DNA of 45,094 nt from an uncultured delta proteobacterium (GCA_903920005.1 CAIXKI010000012.1:1-45094); one strand, 5' to 3'; numbered from the stretch's first letter, positions 35,114 through 44,489 are shown. A program made the numbers and translations. Notes: generated by a model from the sequence alone, not told the origin.

Positions 35114-35728
35114 CTACATGGTCAAACGAAGACCTGCTGTGAGGTTTACGTTTGTCTCCTCGTCGATTCCAGCTGAAACCTTGAGAGCAAGGTCATCAGC
35201 AAGAGTCTGAAGAGCTGTTGCTGTGTAGGTCCATCCACCACCGTTGGTGTTAGCAATGGTGTTCATGTTGCCGTACGTAGCGTCAAGGTTACCCTCGAGA
35301 GTCTCTGTGAGGAGCGTACGAAGACCAAGGCCTGCGTATACACCAGAGTCGCTGCTGTCGATACCAACCTGGTCGAAGAGGTCGCTGTCGATAGAAACGT
35401 TTGTTCCGCCTACTCGAGCGATAAGGTCATAGTCGTTGCAGAATGTGTCATAGAACGCTGCGCCGTACTTGAATGTGTTCTGGTTGATGTTACCAGCTAC
35501 GTCAGTAAAGCTTGAGTTAGCGTAGTTGTATCCACCCTCCAAAGCAACGTGATCAACGATGCCGTACGAGATCTTGGTGTCAAGTCCGTTCGAATTATCG
35601 AATGCGTTAGAATCAAGGTATGACCACTGATACGATGCATCGAAATAGTTGTACTTCATCAAGGGCTCTGCTGATACAGAGGTAGCGCTGCAAGCAAGTC
35701 CGAGCGCAGCAATAAGAATCTTCTTCAT
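35114..35728 (-). CDS. small outer-membrane beta-barrel protein
   Basis: From ATG 35728 (GGAG site) the precursor has 204 residues with a signal peptide ('MKKILIAALGLACSATSVSA'). The mature chain alternates polar and aromatic residues in strands such as 'YNYFDASYQWSYLDS' and 'VALEGGYNYANSSF'. It ends 'VNLTAGLRLTM', fitting an eight-strand OmpA/OmpX-like barrel. The ORF-track start at 35740 lacks a ribosome site. Codon use looks more biased than that of neighbours, and a strong terminator follows, so it is probably a highly expressed single gene. No pore, adhesion or peptidoglycan-binding motif is visible; role unknown. Confidence 0.82.
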   Translation of the reverse strand: MKKILIAALGLACSATSVSAEPLMKYNYFDASYQWSYLDSNAFDNSNGLDTKISYGIVDHVALEGGYNYANSSFTDVAGNINQNTFKYGAAFYDTFCNDYDLIARVGGTNVSIDSDLFDQVGIDSSDSGVYAGLGLRTLLTETLEGNLDATYGNMNTIANTNGGGWTYTATALQTLADDLALKVSAGIDEETNVNLTAGLRLTM

Positions 35729-36310
35729 ACACGTCTCCACATAATGTTTAGAGTTGGACTAGTGTCCAGGGCGGAATATTTCAAGAAGATTTCTCTGGCG
35801 CAACAGAGAAAATGAGGAACGACGCTCTGGATACTATTCAGTCTAGTAAATACCGCAGTTGTTTCGGGTGTCCGCCACTTAACTGGATAGAGTACTTGAT
35901 AAAATTCCTCAAGCGCTCACAGACCCTCTCCGCATACCAATGTTTGAAAACAGGGACCGATTACGACGAAATGGCCAACCCCCTCGCCCGGAGGTGGCCC
36001 GCGACCTCGAAGCACTCTCCAAGATTTGGCCTATGAATAATAAACAGTCGACCGATGAGACGCCGCGGCCTAGGGAATATTCAATAAATTCCGGCGCACT
36101 ATAAAATTGAAAGAACCCAAAATAACGCCCGGCCGCCCCGGTGAACAAAAAGGTGAAGAAGAGCGCCGAACCTTCGCCGGAAAGCACAGCTGACCGCAGC
36201 GATGCTTCGTGACTCACCCTTATGTTTCGAGCATCGACAAGCCAGACGCTTGCGGCGGCACAACAACCACCTGTACACCGAGCAGAACATACAGTAGGAC
36301 GTACCCCTAT
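35729..36310. other. divergent intergenic region without recognised gene
   Basis: This 582-base gap lies between the barrel gene (leftward) and thymidylate kinase (rightward). The minus ORF 35909-36400 overlaps the kinase start and has a cysteine- and phenylalanine-rich, unstructured product; the plus ORF 35812-36036 is equally unconvincing. A TGGAC/GTCCA dyad at about 35755-35768 lies in the barrel leader. Promoters for both genes are expected here. Confidence 0.4.
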
Positions 36311-36964
36311 ATGATAGTGACACCGAGCTTCACCCTCTCCAGAAAACCAGCCTTCATAGCATTTGAGGGGATCAACGGGTGCGGCAAGACCACGCTGCAT
36401 AGAGGCTTATCGGCCAAGCTCTCGACGGCCGGAGAACAGGTCATCGACACCCGCGAGCCAGGCGGAACTCCCCTGGGTCAAGAGCTAAGAAAGCTCCTCC
36501 TTAACTGGCAGGGCGAACCAAAGTCTCCCAGAGCTGAACTACTTCTCTTTGCGGCAGACCGAGCTGAACATGTCGACAAAGTTATCCGCCCCGGAATTAA
36601 CAGTGGCTCATGGGTTCTCTGTGACCGCTTTCTCTATTCTACCATCACGTTTCAAGGTCACGGCCGAGGGCTCGACCGAGCGTGGATAGACCAGGCTAAT
36701 AATTTGGCTGTTCAGGGCACCCTTCCCGACCTCGTTGTTCTCCTCGACCTCTCGCCCGAGGAGGCTTTCAAGAGGATCGCGAGCCGGACGGGATCCGATC
36801 CCGACTCGTTCGAACACGAACAGCTCGACTTCCACACCCGCATTCGAAACGGATTTCTGGAGTGCGCCAACGATCTTCCCGTCCCCTTCCTCGTTCTGGA
36901 CGCGACCAAGACACCAGAGGAATTGCTGGAAATAACCGCGCTAGCATGCGGGCTAATGGGGTAG
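36311..36964 (+). CDS. tmk: thymidylate kinase
   Basis: The 217-residue kinase phosphorylates dTMP to dTDP. The P-loop 'FEGINGCGKTT' lies near residue 15, the 'TREPGGTPLGQELRKLLL' motif near residue 45, 'LLFAADRAEHV' near 78, 'CDRFLYSTITFQGHGRG' near 103 and a lid-region arginine stretch 'RIASRTGSDPDSFE' near 155. ATG 36311 is chosen; the track start at 36209 adds 34 residues unlike the family. It is followed by holB after 178 bases, a frequent tmk-holB pairing. Confidence 0.94.
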   Translation: MIVTPSFTLSRKPAFIAFEGINGCGKTTLHRGLSAKLSTAGEQVIDTREPGGTPLGQELRKLLLNWQGEPKSPRAELLLFAADRAEHVDKVIRPGINSGSWVLCDRFLYSTITFQGHGRGLDRAWIDQANNLAVQGTLPDLVVLLDLSPEEAFKRIASRTGSDPDSFEHEQLDFHTRIRNGFLECANDLPVPFLVLDATKTPEELLEITALACGLMG

Positions 36965-37142
36965 TAAAAAAAATCATTTCCTGTCGCCCATGTCGATACT
37001 TCGGCGAGTCGCTGAGCTCTCTCCGTTTTTAAATCATCTTCACCCCGTCTTCGTCAAAGCTCCAAAAATGGTGACGACGGAACCTCTTTCCCCACACTGC
37101 TAGACACTTCCTATCGGAAGGATTTAGTCCTACAGTACGGGC

Positions 37143-38126
37143 GTGAACACACTCGTCGGACACTCCCCACAACGCACACAACTTTCCCAACTCGCGAGAG
37201 AAGAGCGCCTTCCTTCCGCGCTTATCTTTTCGGGTGTTCACGGAATCGGAAAATTCGCCGCCGCTCAAGAGCTCGCAAGGCAACTTCTCTGCGCGACTCC
37301 AAACGCCCCTCAAGGCGGTTGCGGTTCGTGTCGCACATGCTCGCTCTATGATTCGAACAACCATCCAGATCTCCACCGACTTACCTTCTCTGGCGAGCGG
37401 AGCGCGACTGTCGACGACATCAGAATCGCCCTGGACAACCTGAGTTTAAAGCCGTTTATGGGCGGCAGGAAGGTTGCGGTCCTCAACGACGCCGACGAGA
37501 TCTCAATAGTCGGAGCGAATATCCTCCTCAAATCTTTAGAGGAACCCCGACCTGAGACATTCTTTATCCTGATCGTGGCGAACCCCTCACGACTTCCTTC
37601 TACAATCCTCTCACGGTGTCAGCGTATCTTTTTCGATCGACTTTCAACCGAGGAGCTCCAGACGATCGCGGATCAATTAGGACTCCCAAAGATCGACGCG
37701 AGCGCGGCTGCCCTCGCTGATGGCTCAGCGGCAGGACTCGACTCCCTTCAGGCTCGCGCCGAGATGCACGACGATGTGAAGTCAGTTCTTGATCGCGCGT
37801 TCAATGGAGACACGACCACTATCGGCAGAGCCGCTCAAGAATGGGGCGCCGAAAAAAGTCTTCTAAGAGAGCGCCTTGCGTTTCTCCGAACAACTATCCG
37901 GCAAAAACTTTTAGAGAGCGCACGTGACAGAGACTCCGCCGCCGTCTGGGGCAACGCCCTTCAAAATGCGCTCGACGCGGAGTACCTCATCCTAGACCGC
38001 CATGTAAATCCGACTCTCTGCCTCCTGAAAATCCTTCAAGGATGTAGCCGTGAGCTCTCGGCTACCTACCAGAGCATTCCGAATAGCGCGCCGTCGTTGG
38101 GCGAGCTTTTGCTCAACGAACGATAA
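37143..38126 (+). CDS. holB: DNA polymerase III delta' subunit
   Basis: The 327-residue clamp-loader subunit has a Walker A region 'FSGVHGIGKFAAAQELA' near residue 30, the zinc-binding cysteines 'GGCGSCRTCSLYDSNNHPD' near residues 58-77, 'NILLKSLEEPRPETFFIL' near 120-137 and the SRC arginine-finger motif 'STILSRCQRIFF' near 150. The modified 'SGVHGIGKF' still holds the lysine, but delta' proteins usually do not need ATPase activity. GTG 37143 is the start; the ribosome site is weak. The C-terminal third is less conserved, as usual. It loads the beta clamp together with delta and the DnaX subunits. Confidence 0.92.
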   Translation: MNTLVGHSPQRTQLSQLAREERLPSALIFSGVHGIGKFAAAQELARQLLCATPNAPQGGCGSCRTCSLYDSNNHPDLHRLTFSGERSATVDDIRIALDNLSLKPFMGGRKVAVLNDADEISIVGANILLKSLEEPRPETFFILIVANPSRLPSTILSRCQRIFFDRLSTEELQTIADQLGLPKIDASAAALADGSAAGLDSLQARAEMHDDVKSVLDRAFNGDTTTIGRAAQEWGAEKSLLRERLAFLRTTIRQKLLESARDRDSAAVWGNALQNALDAEYLILDRHVNPTLCLLKILQGCSRELSATYQSIPNSAPSLGELLLNER

Positions 38127-38271
38127 CGCGCTGCTCCCCACACGAGGCGCGGCAATCGCGGAAGAGCCCAATCCCCCGCTCAAGACAACCTGTGTTCCCC
38201 ATCACCGCCTACGTTTTCCTACGCGAGTCGTGAGGTGTAATTAGCCATAGTTCGTGCTAGGCTCCCGTTCC

Positions 38272-38691
38272 ATGGAAACATCAGATAAAATTGAAATCCC
38301 GGCACTTGTCGAATCAACACCAGCTCCGAGCCAGCCAGTAACCGCTCCGATCGTTGACGACGAGATTGAGATCGACCTCTTCGCTAGAGTCAAACTTCGC
38401 ACAGCGACCATCGAGGCCGTTGAGTCAGTTCCAAAGTCGAAAAAGCTGTACCGCATTCAGCTTGACGTTGGAGAACTCGGCAAGAGACAGATCGTTTCTG
38501 GTATCGCTCAGCACTACACTCCAGAACAACTCATCGGTCGTCAGATCGTTATTGTCGCCAATCTGAAACCAGCGAAGCTCATGGGTGTTGAGAGCCAGGG
38601 AATGCTCCTCGCGGCGTCCACAGATGGAGATGGCGCCCTCGCGCTTCTCACTCCGGACAAGCCGATCCCCTCGGGCGCACGAGTACGCTAA
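38272..38691 (+). CDS. stand-alone tRNA-binding OB-fold protein (MetRS beta-like)
   Basis: The 139-residue protein has a Pro/Ala-rich lead of ~35 residues and then the EMAP-II/Trbp111-type OB fold found at the C-terminus of many methionyl-tRNA synthetases: 'IDLFARVKLRTATIEAVESV', 'YRIQLDVGELGKRQIVSGI', 'IVANLKPAKLMGVESQGML'. It would bind tRNA nonspecifically and may dimerise or associate with MetRS. The catalytic MetRS is not in the window; in other bacteria metG often sits right before tatD, the next gene here. ATG 38272 is preferred over the GTG at 38254. CsaA chaperone-like function is an alternative. Confidence 0.85.
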   Translation: METSDKIEIPALVESTPAPSQPVTAPIVDDEIEIDLFARVKLRTATIEAVESVPKSKKLYRIQLDVGELGKRQIVSGIAQHYTPEQLIGRQIVIVANLKPAKLMGVESQGMLLAASTDGDGALALLTPDKPIPSGARVR

Positions 38692-38700
38692 GCAAACTCC

Positions 38701-39474
38701 ATGAATCTCACCGATTCTCACACGCACCTCGATTCAGAATCGTTTGATTCGGATCGGGACGCGTGCGTTGAACGAGCCATGAAAGCTGGTGTTGCTCGGA
38801 TGCTTTCGGTCGGAACCGGAGACGGCCTCGCTGGAGCGCAGCGCGCCATCGCGCTCGCCGAAAAACATCCGTGCGTATGGGCAAGCGTTGGCGTCCATCC
38901 CCACGATGCTGCCCATGAAATAGACCCCCTCCTCTTCGAAAAGCTCGCGAGCCACCCAAAGGTTGTGGCAATTGGAGAAACAGGCCTCGACTTCTACCGC
39001 GACTGGGCCCCCGTTGATAAGCAATACGAAAAGTTTGAGATGCAAATCGAACTCGCAAAGAGGGTGCGGAAGCCCTTGATCATTCACTCCCGTAGCGCGG
39101 GAAGCGAGTGCATTACGATGCTTACCTCGAAGGGCGCTGAAACCGTGGGGGGAGTTTTTCACTGCTTTGCTGAGAACGCGGAGTTCGCGAAACGGTTGTG
39201 GGAGATCGGCTTTTACGTCTCATTTCCGGGACTTCTTACCTTTAAGAAAGCGGAAGAGGTCAGAGCTATCTGCGCGGCTATTCCTCTTGAACAGATCCTC
39301 GTGGAAACAGACGCGCCGTTTCTCGCTCCCGAACCTCATCGTGGAAAGCGATGTGAGCCCGCGTTCGTGGCGGAAACCGCGAAACGCCTCGCCGCAATTA
39401 AAGGATTGTCCCTCGAAGAAGTTGCGGAGATAACTACTCAGAACACGCTCAAACTCTTCTCGACCATGAGGTAA
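38701..39474 (+). CDS. tatD: TatD-family metal-dependent DNase
   Basis: The 257-residue TIM-barrel hydrolase shows 'DSHTHLDSESFDSDRD' (metal-binding HxH) at the start, 'VGVHPHDA' near residue 63, 'AIGETGLDFYRD' (glutamate) near residue 90, 'PLIIHSRSAGSECI' near residue 123, 'GVFHCFAENAEFAK' near residue 152 and 'LVETDAPFLAPEPHRGK' (aspartate) near residue 200. The full set of metal ligands is intact. Family members are 3'-5' exonucleases or deacylases. It begins 9 bases after the tRNA-binding gene and ends 5 bases before the enoyl-CoA hydratase gene, so the three are one operon. Confidence 0.95.
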   Translation: MNLTDSHTHLDSESFDSDRDACVERAMKAGVARMLSVGTGDGLAGAQRAIALAEKHPCVWASVGVHPHDAAHEIDPLLFEKLASHPKVVAIGETGLDFYRDWAPVDKQYEKFEMQIELAKRVRKPLIIHSRSAGSECITMLTSKGAETVGGVFHCFAENAEFAKRLWEIGFYVSFPGLLTFKKAEEVRAICAAIPLEQILVETDAPFLAPEPHRGKRCEPAFVAETAKRLAAIKGLSLEEVAEITTQNTLKLFSTMR

Positions 39475-39479
39475 GACCT

Positions 39480-40265
39480 ATGGCTTCTCAAACAGTCCTC
39501 GTTACCGAATCTGCCGGCCTTATTACGATCACGATCAACCGCCCTTCCGCACGCAACAGCCTCAACGCGGAAACAGTTCTATCTCTCTGTGCGGCAGTAG
39601 ATGCCGCGACCGCGAATGCTCGTGCGCGATGTCTCCTTCTCACCGGTTCCGGGAGCGAAGCGTTCTGCGCTGGCGCGGACATCGCCGAGCTCGTCGCAAA
39701 CGCCGCTCCAGCAGCTCGCCGAGCTTTCTTTCAATCGATCGCTAATCTTATCGAGAAGATTCAAACAACCCACCTTCCAGTCGTAGCGTCGGTACACGGC
39801 TTTGCGCTTGCAGGTGGATGTGGGCTCGCGGCGGCGTGCGACATCACGCTTGCGGCAGACGATGCCATCTTTGGCCTACCGGAAGTGGCGATCGGACTCG
39901 CGGCTCTTGTTGTCATGGCCCCGATCAGTCGCCTCATCGGAAAGAAAGCACTCGCCCATCTCCTGATGACCGGAGAGAGGATCTCCGCTCAACGTGCCCT
40001 TGAGATCGGCCTCATTACGTCGGTGCATCCAAAGGGATCGCTCGATCAGACAGCCCAAGAGATGTGCGCAAAGCTTATGAGGCAGGGACCAGGCGCTCTC
40101 AAAGCATCGAAAGAAGGACTCCTTGAAATAAGCGAAAAGGAATATCACTCGGCAATTCGTGAATTTGCTGACCGCAGCGCTCTCTTAAGCATTGGGGCGG
40201 AAGCGTCCGAAGGTCTCCTCGCCTTTACCCAAAAACGAGACCCATCGTGGCGAAGGAATCCCTAG
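39480..40265 (+). CDS. enoyl-CoA hydratase/isomerase family protein
   Basis: The 261-residue crotonase-fold protein binds acyl-CoA. Oxyanion-hole segments are 'FCAGADIAELVAN' near residue 62 and 'GFALAGGCGLAAACDITLAA' near residue 105. The later 'GLPEVAIGLAALVVMAPISR' carries one catalytic-region glutamate (near 136), and 'SAQRALEIGLITSVHP' follows. At the first catalytic position the usual glutamate after 'GGG.E' is replaced by 'GGCGLAAACD', so the activity may be hydratase, isomerase or another crotonase reaction. It starts 5 bases after tatD. No other fatty-acid genes are nearby. Confidence 0.88.
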   Translation: MASQTVLVTESAGLITITINRPSARNSLNAETVLSLCAAVDAATANARARCLLLTGSGSEAFCAGADIAELVANAAPAARRAFFQSIANLIEKIQTTHLPVVASVHGFALAGGCGLAAACDITLAADDAIFGLPEVAIGLAALVVMAPISRLIGKKALAHLLMTGERISAQRALEIGLITSVHPKGSLDQTAQEMCAKLMRQGPGALKASKEGLLEISEKEYHSAIREFADRSALLSIGAEASEGLLAFTQKRDPSWRRNP

Positions 40266-40341
40266 CAGGGTGATAAAAAACTAGGGGAGTGGGAACCAGG
40301 CCTACGTGGGTTCTCAACCAACACGTCCGACACTCTCTTCA

Positions 40342-43314
40342 TTACGAATGGGCAACGCTCATTCCCGATGCGGTCGCGGTTCTCTGAGGTCCACGCGAAG
40401 ATCCTTTGAATTCGGCCACAGGACCAACGCCTTCACGCACCACGATCACATCTCCCAACTCAGCAAACTGTCCGTAGTCTGTCTCAGGAGATGGGTACAT
40501 CTTAAGCCCTCGCTGAGAGACTGCGGGAACGGAGAGGTAGATCTGAGCACGCTCTGGAGCTGGTCGCGTCAATCGATCTTGCACCGCCTGACGCACAACG
40601 AGCGGATCAATATCCTTAACGCATGCTGTAGTCTCGTAATTACAGTACCAATTGCATCGCGCACACGAGACAGGTGTGGACACCGCTGAGGTAAGCGCCG
40701 AATAAGGCATGAAACGACCAAAATGCCCCCCTCCAAGAATCACCACATTAGGGGTGCCAACGGCACATGCGATGTGGGCTGGTCCACTTTCGGCTCCGAT
40801 CATCAACGCGCACCGAGAGACAACCGCCGCGACATCAGTAAGACTTGTTTTTCCGAAGAGACTAACCACCCGAAGACTAGTTCCACGAATGGCTCGACCG
40901 AGACTTTCGGATTCGTGTTCCGCGCCGAGGCCAATAATCACATATCCAGCGTCGCTGAGCATCGCCATCGTCTCTGAGAAGCGTTCATAGACCCGCCCCG
41001 GAAGTTGCGCTCCGGGAGCGAACGCGATCGCCTTCTCTTGGGGGATCTGCAACTCTCGAAAGAATCTTTCGGCTGTCTGCTCTGATGTCGGATCGCGCCA
41101 TACAACCGGCTTGCGAGTACCTGCATTAACACCAAGCCTGCCAAGAAAGGCATCGTATTTTTCAATCTCCGGCATCCATGTATCGACCTCCGTTACAAGC
41201 GCCGTGTAGGGAGAATCACCTCGCGATGAAAGACTCGAGTCCTTATTTTGATCGTCCCCCTCAAACGCTATCGCCGTAGCCCCGGCAGCCCATCCACATA
41301 TCTGATCTGAAAGCACATCTCTCGAATAGGCGGTATTAAAAACAAGATCAGCGTTCCAACCGCACACCTCCCTCTCCAAATTGAAGAGCGAGGTAGGATC
41401 ATCGAGTCTGAAGGTCATTATTTTGGAGACGAACGGACAATGGGTAAAGAGTTGCGCTACTCGCTCTTGACAGACGACGGCGATCTCAGCGCCAGGATAG
41501 CAAGCCTTCAGTGGCTCAATCGTTGACGCGCCCAAAACGTTATCCCCTATAGAGTCTGTTCGCACCCATAGTATTCGACTGGCTTGCTTAGGAAGCCTCG
41601 GTGATTGGAAGTGTCCTCCATCGCTCTCTACGGTGACCGAAACCGACAGCGGCGTAGGAGTGAACTGAGCGATACAGAACCCGAATTTCTCCCTTGAGTC
41701 AGCGAGCACTTGAAATCGCGGGTCCCTCTTGAGTTGAGAAAAGCTCTTGTGGTGCTTTATGTGGTACACATCATCGAGCGCGATGATACATGGTCCCTTA
41801 AGCTTCTCTAGAAGGTACGAAAACTCCACAAAGCCCATGTGACCGGCGCTATCGAGTATGACGAAGTCGGGCCTATCCTCGAAAGCGTTAAGCGCCTTAC
41901 CAAGCAAATCCTCTTCAACTCCGTCGAAATTTGTCTCTTCATAATACAAAGTCGCTCGATTGTGCTCACGATGATCAACAAAGATATCGTCAAACTCAAT
42001 GTTGCGAACGCATGCCTCCTCAATCTGCTCAACCGTCGGAAGGACAGAACGAGGAACCGACAACCCGTGACAAAGGCGTACTAAAGGAGCAAGCCCAGCC
42101 TGAGTCAGATTGTATTGCGCCTGCGCTACATTCTGCGGGTTAACCTCTATCGAGTAGAAGCGAGTGTCGTTGAGGTTGAGTTGCCGTAGGGTCGATGCGA
42201 TTACTGAGGTTGTCCCTGTGCCGAGATACGTCCCAGTTTCAATGATCTTTGTTGGACGATACTTAGTAAATACGTCTCGAATGCTTCGAGCGAAGTCAGA
42301 CTCTTGAGAGATCTTTGTGAGATCGAGATCGCCAGCATAGTCCTCGGCCACCTTGACAGTTCTCTTCGCTGAGGCCGAGCTCTTTTGCGTCGCCGAGCAC
42401 TGCTCCAGAAGCCCCATCACCTGCTCTTGAGCCTCATTACTAGGGAAGATTTTTGAAAAGTTTACCGACGCCGCACCACCTGTCGAATTCGTCAAATAGC
42501 TCACAAGCCCGTGGCACGCTGCATCATCCGAAGGAATGCGAGACTGCTCATAAGGCACTGGACTCGCAACTCGTTGAGCATAGTAATCTCTCCAGTACGC
42601 AACCTGTTGATCCATAGGAAGCGCGCGCACGACAGGCGCAACAACTTTCCAATGCTCCTCTATCTGCTGATTCTCAGTTCCCGGGGGGTGCGATTTCGAG
42701 GCAAGGGGGGTATTTGCGAGAACCGCATCAACAAACGCAAACGATTCGTTTTTCGCGAGCTTCAAGAAAACATCATAGTCGATACTGAACCGCAGATCCT
42801 CTCGGAAGAGACCGATCGAGTCGAGAGCCTTGCGAGAAAGATAGACGCTCGATCGGTGAGGATGCCGCTCGCAAAGCCACCAGCGCACAAGCTCATGGCT
42901 TTTCGTGACAGCACCTGGCACCACAACGTACCTTTCACTCCTGGCTCCATCAACCAGCGCGCACGAACCATAGAGCACAGCGGCGTCTGGAAACTGTTCT
43001 CGTGCATTAAGAATTGCGGTAAACGCGCCCGGTTCGAGCCACTCATCGCCGTTCAACCATAGAACGAGGTCGCCCCGCGCTACTCGAAGAGCCTTATTCA
43101 ACGCCTGGCCCTCTCCAGTGTTAGGCTCCGAGAGCCATCGGAGGTGCCCATATTTAGAAAGGACCTCAACGGTCCCATCCTTCGAATCGCCGTCGACTAT
43201 GAGGTGCTCAACCCGGTGGTCCCCCTGCGACATCACACTTTCAATGCAACGAGGAAGACTCGCCGCGCAGTTTGAAACTGGCGTAATGACTGAAATGAGC
43301 GGTAGGTGCTTCAT
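40342..43314 (-). CDS. GT2-methyltransferase-GT9 three-domain fusion
   Basis: The 990-residue protein contains three enzymes. Residues 1-220 are a GT2 glycosyltransferase ('ISVITPVSNCAASLPRCI', 'LIVDGDSKDGTVEVL', 'LVLWLNGDEWLEPGAF'). Residues ~330-560 are a Rossmann-fold methyltransferase-like domain with 'KIIETGTYLGTGTTSVIAST', 'FYSIEVNP' and 'DFVILDSAGHMGFVEF'. Residues ~575-970 are a GT9 heptosyltransferase-like enzyme: 'ILWVRTDSIGDNVLGASTI', 'AFAPGAQ', 'MIGAESGPAHIACAVGTPNV' and the cysteine cluster 'CARCNWYCNYETTACVKDI'. No membrane segment is seen. It probably builds and modifies a surface glycan. The whole frame is open without frameshift, so the fusion is real in this sequence. It converges on the enoyl-CoA hydratase gene. 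Confidence 0.85.
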   Translation of the reverse strand: MKHLPLISVITPVSNCAASLPRCIESVMSQGDHRVEHLIVDGDSKDGTVEVLSKYGHLRWLSEPNTGEGQALNKALRVARGDLVLWLNGDEWLEPGAFTAILNAREQFPDAAVLYGSCALVDGARSERYVVVPGAVTKSHELVRWWLCERHPHRSSVYLSRKALDSIGLFREDLRFSIDYDVFLKLAKNESFAFVDAVLANTPLASKSHPPGTENQQIEEHWKVVAPVVRALPMDQQVAYWRDYYAQRVASPVPYEQSRIPSDDAACHGLVSYLTNSTGGAASVNFSKIFPSNEAQEQVMGLLEQCSATQKSSASAKRTVKVAEDYAGDLDLTKISQESDFARSIRDVFTKYRPTKIIETGTYLGTGTTSVIASTLRQLNLNDTRFYSIEVNPQNVAQAQYNLTQAGLAPLVRLCHGLSVPRSVLPTVEQIEEACVRNIEFDDIFVDHREHNRATLYYEETNFDGVEEDLLGKALNAFEDRPDFVILDSAGHMGFVEFSYLLEKLKGPCIIALDDVYHIKHHKSFSQLKRDPRFQVLADSREKFGFCIAQFTPTPLSVSVTVESDGGHFQSPRLPKQASRILWVRTDSIGDNVLGASTIEPLKACYPGAEIAVVCQERVAQLFTHCPFVSKIMTFRLDDPTSLFNLEREVCGWNADLVFNTAYSRDVLSDQICGWAAGATAIAFEGDDQNKDSSLSSRGDSPYTALVTEVDTWMPEIEKYDAFLGRLGVNAGTRKPVVWRDPTSEQTAERFFRELQIPQEKAIAFAPGAQLPGRVYERFSETMAMLSDAGYVIIGLGAEHESESLGRAIRGTSLRVVSLFGKTSLTDVAAVVSRCALMIGAESGPAHIACAVGTPNVVILGGGHFGRFMPYSALTSAVSTPVSCARCNWYCNYETTACVKDIDPLVVRQAVQDRLTRPAPERAQIYLSVPAVSQRGLKMYPSPETDYGQFAELGDVIVVREGVGPVAEFKGSSRGPQRTATASGMSVAHS

Positions 43315-43533
43315 AGGGCGTCACGCATAAACACTGGGGGCAAACACTACCCCTCGGTGTCTAAGATTCGGAGTTTTCATCTTCGATTCAATTAGTTAGG
43401 AGTATGGGAGCGCCTAAACCTGCCTAACAGGCTGATACAATTAAGGAAGCAGCAAAGGTAACGAGGAGCGTCCTGACTTTCACAGCCGCGCGCTCACTTG
43501 AATAGCTCCCCAGCCCCTATTACCCTGTACCGT

Positions 43534-44439
43534 ATGATCACGTACAACCCGAAGGACTGGTTCCGCCTCATCTTCCGCTTTCACAGTAGCGACACCTTTC
43601 GCATTCTACTGCCAACGATGACGATGCTAGGAGCGCTAACCGGAGGCCTAGTTTTTCTGGAGCTACACTCAAAGTTACATTTCAAGAGCCCTACGATCTT
43701 CCATCAAATCATCGGCTTCGTGCTCTCTATGCTTCTCGTGTTTCGTATTAACACTGCCTACGAGCGGTGGTGGGAGGGTCGCAAGCTTTGGGGAAGCCTC
43801 GTCAATAATTCTCGGAGTTTGATGAGCAAGATCCAGTCTCTCTTAGGCGCCAAGCATGCCGGCGATCTTGCCCTCTTGCGTGACGCGTTATCGACATTCC
43901 CGTACGCCCTAAGAGATCACCTGAGAGACGACGCACGAGCAGAGGACCTTCCGGCCTTTGGGAACGTCGACCGGCGAGCGCTTCTCACCGCGCAAAACAG
44001 ACCGCTTTACCTCCATAGTTTTCTAGTTCGGCACCTCCAAGAATTACGATCCCACGGAGTTCTTACGGATGAGCAACTACTTTACCTGAACGGCGAGCTT
44101 TTCTCGCTCATTGATATCACTGGCGCTTGCGAACGGATAAAAAACTCCCCAATCCCTTTCTCATACAGCTTATTCCTCAAAAAGATTATCTTCGTGTACG
44201 TCATTACGATGCCGATCGCGTTTTCATTCGACTTCTCTTACTGGGCCGTCCCGGCTGTAATGATCATCTTCTACGCCTTCGCTTCCCTAGAACTTATTTC
44301 AGAAGAAGTTGAGGAGCCCTTCGGCACTGAGGCAAACGACCTACCTACTGATGAGCTCGCGGACAAGATTCGAGCGGATATCTTAACCATCACCACTCCG
44401 GCGTTGAGCCGGGAACGGATACCGAAGATACCGGCATAA
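43534..44439 (+). CDS. bestrophin-like (UPF0187/YneE family) membrane protein
   Basis: The 301-residue protein matches bacterial bestrophin homologues: start 'MITYNPKDWFRLIFRFHSSD', 'FVLSMLLVFRINTAYERWWEGR' near residues 70-90 (the family signature), and 'EEVEEPFGTEANDLPTDEL' near the C-terminus, the conserved acidic Ca-clasp-like segment. Four hydrophobic helices are apparent. Bacterial members form pentameric ion channels selective for sodium in the case of the Klebsiella protein; chloride conduction is typical for animal forms. ATG 43534 is preferred to the TTG at 43498. A hairpin terminator follows. Confidence 0.9.
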   Translation: MITYNPKDWFRLIFRFHSSDTFRILLPTMTMLGALTGGLVFLELHSKLHFKSPTIFHQIIGFVLSMLLVFRINTAYERWWEGRKLWGSLVNNSRSLMSKIQSLLGAKHAGDLALLRDALSTFPYALRDHLRDDARAEDLPAFGNVDRRALLTAQNRPLYLHSFLVRHLQELRSHGVLTDEQLLYLNGELFSLIDITGACERIKNSPIPFSYSLFLKKIIFVYVITMPIAFSFDFSYWAVPAVMIIFYAFASLELISEEVEEPFGTEANDLPTDELADKIRADILTITTPALSRERIPKIPA

Positions 44440-44455
44440 CCGCATTAAGACATCG

Positions 44456-44489
44456 CAAGCCCTAGCTCAATAGACGAGAGGCTTGTTTT
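44456..44489 (+). terminator. terminator after bestrophin-like gene
   Basis: CAAGCC (44456-44461) pairs with GGCTTG (44480-44485), with an inner CTC/GAG pair, and is followed by TTTTCC. It lies 16 bases after the stop codon. Confidence 0.6.

Noticed and set aside
35909-36400. Minus ORF of 163 residues upstream of tmk.
   Set aside because: It overlaps the tmk start and lacks a ribosome site, known motif or sensible composition.
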